Of a DNA stretch of 64,000 nt, positions 18,426 to 26,400 are shown in pieces. A program made the translations under genes and the position numbers. Every line of letters starts with the position of its first letter. The stretch's first letter is position 1. Below the pieces are notes generated by a model. It saw only the letters and a list, made by a program, of their open reading frames with translations, was not told the DNA's origin and did not search any database. The stretch lies in assembly GCF_019218745.1 (NCBI RefSeq), contig NZ_JAHUXA010000006.1, forward strand, positions 62,001-126,000, in the 5' to 3' direction. The stretch comes from Enterobacter sp. ENT03 (GTDB lineage Bacteria > Pseudomonadota > Gammaproteobacteria > Enterobacterales > Enterobacteriaceae).

Positions 18426-19196
18426 TCACCCGGTCGCCTCCAGCAACAGCAAATCCATCAATAACACCAGATTTGACTCAAATGACGTCACGCCTGCGGC
18501 TTCGGCGTCGAAGTGCACCGCTTCGTCGTACAGCGGAAAGTGCAGATCCGCCATCCCTGCCAGCGTATTCGCCGAGGCGCGGGTAAACGCGACTACCGTC
18601 ATGCCAACGTTCGCGGCGATGGCGGCTTTATCCACCACTTGCTCCGTTTCGCCGCTGCGCGACACAGCAATAAACACCTCATAGCGCGCCGCATTGCTGA
18701 GAAAAATATTGCGGCTGTCACCCGGCCCGGAAATAAATGCCGTCTTGCCCAGCACCTGCAATTTTTTGGTCAGGTATTCGGCGAACAGATAGGAAAACCC
18801 GGCCCCGTAGAGGAAAAAGCTCTCTTTTTCCCGCAGCAGCGCCGCAAACTGGCGGCGCTTCTCTTCCGTCACCCAGCGAAAGGTTTGCTGATAGTTGTTG
18901 ATAAACTGGTTGAACAGCAAAGGCAAATCCGGGCTAAGCCCGGCTTCAGCAGCGATATGCGGTGTGTCGGAGAGCAACTGCTTGCAATGCCAGATCAGCT
19001 CGCTGTAGCCGCTAAACCCCAGCTTCTGGCATAAACGCATAATGGTGGCGGTGGAAACATAGGTCGCCTGCGCCAGATCGCGCACGGTCATTTTGCCCAC
19101 CTGCAACGGATGCGCCGTCAGATGGGCCAGTACACGGTACTCCGCCCGCGTCAGTGATTTGCTGTGCGTCAGCAGGGGCGCCAGTCGGTTATCCAT
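18426..19196 (-). CDS. MurR/RpiR family transcriptional regulator
   Basis: This 256-residue protein has an N-terminal RpiR helix-turn-helix domain (about residues 1-75, with TVRDLAQATYVSTATIMRLC) and a C-terminal SIS sugar-phosphate-binding domain (from about residue 105, with AVSRSGETEQV). Such regulators sense phosphosugars. It starts 18 bp after sseA, with AAGGAT upstream. The nearby PTS and phospho-alpha-glucosidase genes on the same strand are its likely targets. That link is inference. Confidence 0.85.
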   Translation of the reverse strand: MDNRLAPLLTHSKSLTRAEYRVLAHLTAHPLQVGKMTVRDLAQATYVSTATIMRLCQKLGFSGYSELIWHCKQLLSDTPHIAAEAGLSPDLPLLFNQFINNYQQTFRWVTEEKRRQFAALLREKESFFLYGAGFSYLFAEYLTKKLQVLGKTAFISGPGDSRNIFLSNAARYEVFIAVSRSGETEQVVDKAAIAANVGMTVVAFTRASANTLAGMADLHFPLYDEAVHFDAEAAGVTSFESNLVLLMDLLLLEATG

Positions 19197-19214
19197 ATCC
19201 GGGGTTATCCTTGC

Positions 19215-20060
19215 TTAGACAGGCTCAACGGGCAAATCATCCCGCGCCCCCCATTCACTCCATGAGCCGTCATACAATTTGACATCGTTAGCGCCAAGCG
19301 TGGCCAGTGCCAGGATCACCACCGCCGCCGTCACGCCGGAGCCGCAGCTGGCGATGATCGGTCTGGTGATGTCCACACCCTGACGTTCAAAAATTTCTTT
19401 TAACTCATCGGTGGTTTTCAGCTCGCCTTCCACCACCAGATCCGGCCAGGGCACGTTAAGCGCACCGGGAATATGGCCGCGACGCAGACCGGGACGCGGC
19501 TCGTCGGCTTCGGCATTAAAGCGCGCCGCCGGACGGGCATCCACCAGCTGCGCGGTGCGTTCATGGCTAACCAGCAGCACATCGGTAAGACGTTTTACCC
19601 GATCGGCATCGAAGGTCGCCTCGAAATCACTTTCCGGCAGCGTGACATCTCCCTCCTGTAGCGGCAGCCCGGCGCGTTGCCAGCCTGCCAGCCCGCCTGC
19701 CAGAATCGAGACAGTTTCCACGCCAAAGGCTTTCAGCATCCACCAGGCGCGCGGCGCGGAGAACAGATTGCCCTCATCGTATACCACCATATGTTTCTGG
19801 CCATCGACGCCCAGCTCGCGCATTGCTACCGCAAAGGCTTCGGCACGCGGCAGCATGTGCGGCAGGGGAGTGGTGTGATCGGAAAGGGCTTCAATATCAA
19901 AAAAAACCGCGCCCGGCAGATGCCCGGCGCGGTATTCAGCGTTCATATCCCGCAGATGCTCCTGTCCGGCAGGGGCCATACGGGCGTCAATAATCTGGAT
20001 CTCAGGATCATCACTGTGTTCGATGAGCCAGTCGGCTGCGACAAAATATGAGGTGGTCAT
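19215..20060 (-). CDS. sseA: 3-mercaptopyruvate sulfurtransferase SseA
   Basis: This 281-residue protein has two rhodanese domains and transfers sulfur from 3-mercaptopyruvate to thiols or cyanide. The C-terminal domain has the active-site loop CGSGVTA, typical of mercaptopyruvate rather than thiosulfate specificity. GGAGATAACC precedes the ATG. An ERIC element occupies the 5' region from 22 bp upstream. It lies between the glucosidase and the RpiR gene, all on the minus strand. Confidence 0.95.
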   Translation of the reverse strand: MTTSYFVAADWLIEHSDDPEIQIIDARMAPAGQEHLRDMNAEYRAGHLPGAVFFDIEALSDHTTPLPHMLPRAEAFAVAMRELGVDGQKHMVVYDEGNLFSAPRAWWMLKAFGVETVSILAGGLAGWQRAGLPLQEGDVTLPESDFEATFDADRVKRLTDVLLVSHERTAQLVDARPAARFNAEADEPRPGLRRGHIPGALNVPWPDLVVEGELKTTDELKEIFERQGVDITRPIIASCGSGVTAAVVILALATLGANDVKLYDGSWSEWGARDDLPVEPV

Positions 20061-20081
20061 GGTTATCTCCGTCAGCGTCTT

Positions 20082-20204
20082 TACCCGTCATACTTCAAGT
20101 TGCATGTGCGTTGGCTGCCTTCGTTCACCCCAGTCACTTACTTGTGTAAGCGCCTGGGGATTCGCTCAGTTGCCGCCTTCCTGCAACTCGAATTATTTAG
20201 GGTA
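20082..20204. repeat. Full-length ERIC (IRU) element upstream of sseA
   Basis: This 123-bp imperfect palindrome has canonical ERIC ends (TACCCGTCATACTTCAAGTT and CTCGAATTATTTAGGGTA). Its central arms closely match the usual ERIC core: CACCCCAGTCACTTACTTGT and GTAAGCGCCTGGGGATTCGC. It sits in the leader of sseA. Confidence 0.92.
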
Positions 20205-20216
20205 TGTATTAACGGA

Positions 20217-20244
20217 TTGTCGGTGTTTTTTCCCACACCGACAA
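20217..20244. promoter_or_regulatory. 10-bp inverted repeat between the glucosidase and sseA
   Basis: TTGTCGGTGT (20217-20226) and ACACCGACAA (20235-20244) form a perfect stem with an 8-nt loop. No U-tract follows on the minus strand. It may be a weak terminator of the PTS-glucosidase operon or an operator upstream of sseA. Confidence 0.45.
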
Positions 20245-20281
20245 GTTAACCATCGCTAAGTCGCGAGCAAGCTTCAGAAAA

Positions 20282-21643
20282 TTACACAGATTCCCCGTCA
20301 CGCCAGGCTTTTTTTAGCGCCGGCCAGTAACCCTCATTCGCCGCGATCATGTCATCCAGAATGGCTTTCGCATGCTGCATGGTCGGCACGGTACGGTTTA
20401 GGGTAAAGGCCTGTAGCGCTTTCTCGTAGCTGCCCTCAATGGTGGCCTCCACCAGTAACTGCTCTGATGCCAGCTGCTGCATCAGGAGCGTCTGGTGGAA
20501 TAACGGCACAGCACCCATGCGCACCGGCTCCGGCCCCTGCGAGGTGATATACGCGGGCACCTCCACCATGGCGTCATACGGCAGATTGGCGATCGCGCCT
20601 TTGTTTTCCACAATCACCAGATGGCGCTGACGCAGGTCGAAGGCCAGCGAGCAGGCCACATCGACGATAAAGGCCCCGTGCACGCCGACATGAAAGGCAT
20701 CGGGGAGAATACCGGTACGCTGGTACTCTTCAGCGGCGGCAAACAGTTTTTTCTCGCGCCCGTTCATCACTTCATTGGCGCGGGTGATGTTCGGATCCTG
20801 ATGTTCAACGATCTGGTTCGGCATCAGGTAATACTGCAAATACGGGTTCGGCAGGTACTCCGGAAAGTGCTCCATAATCGGCTGGATATTGCGCCAGGTT
20901 TTCACCCACGACGGATCCGAGTGCTGCGGATCGGTTTGCGCCGCATCTTCCGTCAGCAGGCCAAATTTCGCGATATGACGACGCAGTTCCGGCAGGCGAT
21001 CTTCGCCATCCACCAGCACGCGAGTAAACCAGCCAAAGTGGTTCAGACCAAAATAGTCGACCTCCAGCTTATGGCGATCAACGCCGAGAATGGCGCCCAT
21101 ATTACGCATGGCGGCGACGGGCATATCACAGATATTCAGTACCCGCGCATGAGGACGCAGACGGCGTACCCCTTCGGCCACGATAGCGGCCGGGTTGGAG
21201 TAGTTGACGATCCACGCCTCTTTGTGAGCATAGCGCTCGGCGAGATCAATCAATTCCACCATCGGCAGAATGGTACGCAGGCCGTAGGCCAGTCCGCCTG
21301 GGCCACAGGTTTCCTGACCGACCACGCCGTGACGCAGAGGGATTTTTTCATCCTGCTCGCGCATTTTGTACTGCCCGACGCGCATCTGGGCGAAGACAAA
21401 GTGCGCACCGCTGAACGCCACTTCCGGATCGCTGGTAACGGTAAATTTAATGCTCTGACTGTGGTCACGGATCACTTTTTCCACCACTGGCGCGATAGTG
21501 TTCTGGCGCGCGGCGTCAATGTCATAAACGCGGATCTCCGCCAGCGGAAAATCTTCCAGGCGCACCATCAGGCTTTTCACGATGCCAGGGGTATAGGTAC
21601 TGCCGCCACCGGCGATAGCTAAAATAAAGGGAGGTTTAAACAT
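20282..21643 (-). CDS. GH4 6-phospho-alpha-glucosidase
   Basis: This 453-residue family 4 glycoside hydrolase uses NAD+ and a divalent metal. It has the N-terminal Rossmann motif AGGGSTYTPG, the NYSNPAA stretch and the motif Cys172-Asp-Met-Pro (CDMP), with the metal-binding His at about residue 202. CDMP marks phospho-alpha-glucosidases; phospho-beta-glucosidases have CN[V/I]P instead. It would split phosphorylated maltose or sucrose isomers delivered by the PTS permease encoded 11 bp upstream. It resembles Klebsiella AglB and Bacillus GlvA; exact sugar unknown. Confidence 0.88.
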   Translation of the reverse strand: MFKPPFILAIAGGGSTYTPGIVKSLMVRLEDFPLAEIRVYDIDAARQNTIAPVVEKVIRDHSQSIKFTVTSDPEVAFSGAHFVFAQMRVGQYKMREQDEKIPLRHGVVGQETCGPGGLAYGLRTILPMVELIDLAERYAHKEAWIVNYSNPAAIVAEGVRRLRPHARVLNICDMPVAAMRNMGAILGVDRHKLEVDYFGLNHFGWFTRVLVDGEDRLPELRRHIAKFGLLTEDAAQTDPQHSDPSWVKTWRNIQPIMEHFPEYLPNPYLQYYLMPNQIVEHQDPNITRANEVMNGREKKLFAAAEEYQRTGILPDAFHVGVHGAFIVDVACSLAFDLRQRHLVIVENKGAIANLPYDAMVEVPAYITSQGPEPVRMGAVPLFHQTLLMQQLASEQLLVEATIEGSYEKALQAFTLNRTVPTMQHAKAILDDMIAANEGYWPALKKAWRDGESV

Positions 21644-21654
21644 GTTTGGCTCCT

Positions 21655-23199
21655 TTAGAGAAACGTCTCAACGGCTTCTCGCATTTTTTTGACATGCAGC
21701 CCGTAGACCACCTGAACGTTATTACCTTGTTTGATGATGCCTTTCGCGCCGGTTGCTTTCAGGCGTGGCTCATCAATGATGTCGACATCTTTTACCGTCA
21801 CCCGCAGACGGGTGTAGCAGTTGTCGACCACGTCGATATTGTCGCGACCGCCCAGCCCCAGCACGATGGCTTCGCCCAGCCCGCTGTTATTGCCTTTCGC
21901 CTGATACTCCTGCTTGCTGTACAGTCGCGTCTCCTGATCGTCCTCTTCACGTCCCGGCGTTTTCATATCAAAGCGGCGGATCAGGAAGCGGAAAATCACG
22001 AAGTAGAGGCAGAACATGATCAGCCCGACCAGGATGTACATCGGCCAGTTGGATTTTTCGGTGCCGAGCGGCAGGTTATAGAGAATGAAATCAATGATGC
22101 CGTTCGCGCCGATAGCGTGCACACCCAGCAGATAAAACAGCATCATGCCGATACCGGTGAGCACCGCATGCACCACAAACAGCAGCGGGGCGACGAACAG
22201 GAAAGAGAACTCGATGGGTTCAGTGACGCCCACCAGCAGGGAGGTTAACGCCGCCGGAATAAGAATGGCTTTCGCCGCCGCTTTACGCTCTGGTTTTGCG
22301 GTCATGTACATCGCCAGAGCCGCCGCAGGCAGGCCAAACATTTTGCTGATGCCGCGCGCATCCCAGACCACGGTACTGCTCAGCTGTTTCACCTCCGGGC
22401 AGGCCATCTCTGCGAAGTAAATATTTCGCGCGCCCTGATATGTCTGGCCGCACACGTCTGCCGTGCCGCCCAGCTCGGTATAGAGGAACGGGGTATAGAC
22501 CAGATGATGCAAACCGGTAGGCACCAGAATGCGCTCAAGAAAGCCGTATATCGCTACGCCAACGGGACCTGCGCCTTTGATCGCCAGCGCCAGCGTGCTG
22601 ATACCGTGCTGGGCGAAGGGCCAGAGTTCACTCATGATGACGCCTAACACCATCGATACCGGCAGCATAATGATCGCCACAAAACAGTGGCCGGAATAGA
22701 TCGCCATCGCCCCGGCAAACTGTACGCCGGAGTAACGGTTATAGAGGTAGCCCGACAGCGCCCCGGTGAGGATGCCGGCAAACACGCCCATCTCCAGCAC
22801 CTGCACGCCAAGTACCATGCTTTGACCGGCGGCTTTCATTTGATCGGCTGGCGCCAGCTCGCCCTGCATTTGCAGCGTGACGTTCATGGCGTTGATAAAG
22901 ACGACAAAGGTAACCAGGCCAATCAGCGCGGCGTAGCCTTTATCCCGCGCGGCAAGTCCCACCGGGATCCCCACGGCAAAGACCAGCGCCAGGTTTACCA
23001 GCACCGAGACGGCAGACTTAGCGATCAGCTGTCCGAGGTTCTGAATAATCGGGTGGCCGAGAAAAGGCACGTAGTCGGCCAGATTCCCGTTACCGAACAC
23101 ATTGCCAAATGCGATAAACAGACCCACAATTGGCAGGATAAGTACCGGACCATAAAGCGATTTACCGAAATTCTGTAGGGCATTAACGGCTCTTTTCAT
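21655..23199 (-). CDS. PTS alpha-glucoside-type EIICB permease
   Basis: This 514-residue membrane protein is a glucose-superfamily PTS transporter of the MalX/GlvC/AglA kind. The EIIC domain has about ten membrane segments with the motif VTEPIEFSFLF. The EIIB domain is C-terminal with phosphorylation site Cys461 (DNCYTRLRV). No EIIA domain is present, so EIIA-Glc (Crr) probably supplies phosphate. I chose the ATG at 23199 because MKRAVNALQNFGKSLYG matches family starts; an earlier in-frame start at 23229 would add ten atypical residues. Confidence 0.9.
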   Translation of the reverse strand: MKRAVNALQNFGKSLYGPVLILPIVGLFIAFGNVFGNGNLADYVPFLGHPIIQNLGQLIAKSAVSVLVNLALVFAVGIPVGLAARDKGYAALIGLVTFVVFINAMNVTLQMQGELAPADQMKAAGQSMVLGVQVLEMGVFAGILTGALSGYLYNRYSGVQFAGAMAIYSGHCFVAIIMLPVSMVLGVIMSELWPFAQHGISTLALAIKGAGPVGVAIYGFLERILVPTGLHHLVYTPFLYTELGGTADVCGQTYQGARNIYFAEMACPEVKQLSSTVVWDARGISKMFGLPAAALAMYMTAKPERKAAAKAILIPAALTSLLVGVTEPIEFSFLFVAPLLFVVHAVLTGIGMMLFYLLGVHAIGANGIIDFILYNLPLGTEKSNWPMYILVGLIMFCLYFVIFRFLIRRFDMKTPGREEDDQETRLYSKQEYQAKGNNSGLGEAIVLGLGGRDNIDVVDNCYTRLRVTVKDVDIIDEPRLKATGAKGIIKQGNNVQVVYGLHVKKMREAVETFL

Positions 23200-23306
23200 A
23201 ACGTATTCTCTTATATGAACCGCGCACAACGGTGCGAAGACAGGATAACGGTAGCAGTCGCAAGCGGTGCTTATCCAGCTATCTTATTGTTTTAAAAACA
23301 AATGAC

Positions 23307-23332
23307 GCATAACGTAACATGTAACGTTATGC
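23307..23332. promoter_or_regulatory. 26-bp near-perfect palindrome, candidate RpiR operator
   Basis: GCATAACGT and ACGTTATGC flank a central ACATGT palindrome. Only two symmetric positions fail to pair. It lies 108 bp ahead of the PTS gene and 150 bp ahead of yfhM, where a repressor or activator of the PTS operon would be expected. Confidence 0.55.
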
Positions 23333-23482
23333 CCTGTGATCCACCCGACAATGGTGCATCAACAGGCGAAAGGCAATTTGCGAGGCGTCTTCCAGAGTCG
23401 CAATCTGACTTTGTAATTCATCAATTCGCGCATAATAATCAGCGTACCGTCGCGTAACGGACTTTTGGGCAAGGGACACAGG

Positions 23483-26400
23483 ATGAAACCGTTAAAATTA
23501 GCGGCGCTGTCAGTCGCATTACTGACAGCGCTCACCGTCGTGGGTTGTGATGACAACGATAAGCCGCAGGCCGCACCGGCTAAAGCGGCCACCACCGCAG
23601 AGGCAAAACCCACCGCGAAGCCTGATGCGGCGCAAAGGGAAAAGCTGGCGGCGCAAAGCAAGGATAAAGCGCTGACGCTTATCGATGCCTCGGAAGTGCA
23701 GCTGGATGGCGCTGCAACTCTGGTGCTGACCTTCTCTATTCCGCTCGATCCCGACCAGGATTTCGCGCAGAACGTCCACCTTGTCGATAAGAAAAACGGC
23801 AAGGTAGATGGGGCGTGGGAGCTGGCCCCCAATCTGAAAGAACTGCGTTTACGTCACCTGGAGCCAAACCGCGAGCTGGTGGTATCCGTTGACCGCGGCC
23901 TGCTGGCGCTGAACAAAGCTACCTTCGGCATCGATTACGAAAAAACCCTCACTACCCGTGATATTCAGCCCAGCGTTGGCTTTGCCAGCCGTGGCTCGCT
24001 GCTGCCGGGTAAAGTGGTGGAAGGGCTGCCGGTGATGGCGCTCAACGTTAATAACGTCGACGTGAATTTTTACCGCGTCAAACCCGAATCACTGCCCGCT
24101 TTCGTCAGCCAGTGGGAGTACCGTAATTCGCTCTCCAACTGGGAGTCAGACGAACTGCTGAAAATGGCGGATCTGGTTTATACCGGGCGTTTTGACCTCA
24201 ATCCGGCGCGCAACACCCGTGAAAAACTGCTGTTGCCGCTCAGCGAAATCAAGCCGTTGCAGCAGGCAGGCGTCTATATCGCGGTGATGAATCAGGCCGG
24301 GCATTACACCTACAGCAATGCCGCCACGCTCTTTACGTTGAGCAACATCGGCGTTTCCGTGCACCGCTACCACAACCGGCTGGATGTCTTCACGCAGAGC
24401 CTCGAAAATGGCGGTGCGCAGCAGGGTATTGAAGTGATGCTGCTCAACGAGAAAGGGCAGACGCTGGCGCAGTCATTAAGCGATGACAAAGGCCATGCAG
24501 CGCTGGAAACTGACAAAGAGGCCGCGCTGCTGCTGGCGCGCAAAGACGGCGAAACCACGCTGCTCGATCTTAAACTCCCGGCGCTGGATCTGGCGGAGTT
24601 CGACATCGCGGGCGCACCTGGCTACAACAAACAGTTCTTTATGTTTGGCCCGCGCGATCTCTATCGTCCTGGCGAAACGGTGATCCTTAACGGCCTGCTG
24701 CGTGATACCGACGGTAAACCGCTGGCGGCGCAGCCGGTCAAGCTTGAAGTCGTTAAACCTGACGGCCAGGTAGTTCGTACGCTGGTGAGCCAGCCGCAGG
24801 ACGGGCTGTATCAGGTGAATTATGCGCTTGATGCCAACGCACAAACGGGCCTGTGGCATGTGCGCGCCAATACTGGCGACAACCAGGTGATCCAGTGGGA
24901 TTTCCACGTTGAAGACTTTATGCCGGAGCGCATGGCGCTGGTGCTGGAAGGCAGTAAAACGCCGCTGGCGATGGCCGACAATGTCAGCTTCGGCGTTACC
25001 GGTTACTACCTGTATGGCGCACCGGCTAACGGTAACACCCTGCAGGGGCAGCTGTTCCTTCGTCCCCTTCGTGAGGCGGTAAAAGCACTGCCAGGTTTCC
25101 AGTTCGGCAACATCGCGGAAGAGAATCTCTCCCGCAGCCTGGATGAAGTGCAGGCGACGCTGGATGAGAAAGGCCACGGCCAGGTCAGCGTGGAAAGCCA
25201 GTGGCAGGAAGCGCATTCGCCGCTACAGGTGATTTTACAGGCCAGCCTGCTGGAATCCGGTGGTCGCCCGGTAACGCGTCGCGCGGAACAGGCCATCTGG
25301 CCCGCCGAGGCGCTGCCCGGTATCCGTCCGCAGTTTGCCGCCAAAGCGGTCTATGACTATCGCACCGACACCACCGTTAATCAGCCGATAGTCGATGAAA
25401 ACAGCAATGCGGCTTTCGATATTGTTTACGTCAACGCGGAAGGCGTTAAACAGCCGGTTTCCGGGCTGCAGGTGCGGCTGATCCGCGAGCGCCGCGACTA
25501 CTTCTGGAACTGGTCTGAAAGCGAAGGCTGGCAGTCGCAGTTTGATCAAAAAGATCTGGTGGAAGGCGAGCAATCGCTGGATCTGCGTGCTGATGAAACC
25601 GGCAAGGTGACCTTCCCGGTGGAGTGGGGCTCTTATCGCCTCGAAGTCAAAGCCCCGGATGAAACGGTCAGCAGCGTGCGTTTCTGGGCGGGTTACAGCT
25701 GGCAGGATAACAGTGATGGCGCGGGCGCGGCGCGTCCCGACCGCGTCACCATGAAACTTGATAAACCGGCCTATCAGCCTGGCGATACCATTAAATTACA
25801 TATTACGGCACCGGCCGCGGGTAAAGGTTACGCAATGGTCGAATCTGCCGAAGGCCCGCTGTGGTGGCAGGAGATCGACGTGCCGGCTGAGGGTCTGGAC
25901 CTTGACATTCCGGTGGATAAAGCCTGGAAACGTCACGATCTCTATCTGAGCACGCTGGTTGTGCGCCCGGGGGATAAATCCCGCTCAGCCACGCCGAAAC
26001 GTGCGGTTGGGCTGCTGCATCTGCCGCTTGGCGATGAAAACCGCCGACTGAACATCGCGCTGGATAACCCGCTGAAAATGCGTCCGAATCAGGATCTGAC
26101 GGTCAAAGTGAAGGCCACGGTGAAAAATGGCGAGGTGCCGAAAAAGGTGAATGTCCTGCTTTCCGCCGTTGATAGCGGCGTGCTGAACATTACCGATTAC
26201 GTTACGCCAGATCCGTGGAACGCTTTCTTCGGCCAGAAACGCTACGGCGCGGACATTTACGACATCTACGGACAGGTGATTGAAGGGCAGGGACGGCTGG
26301 CAGCGCTGCGCTTCGGGGGTGACGGTGATGAGCTTAACCGCGGCGGAAAACCGCCGGTCAACCATGTGACGATTGTTGCTCAACAGGCACAGCCGGTGAC

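Noticed and set aside
20621-21622. 333-codon open frame antisense to the GH4 glucosidase
   Set aside because: Shadow of the conserved gene; composition is His/Gln/Arg-rich nonsense and no start signal is seen.
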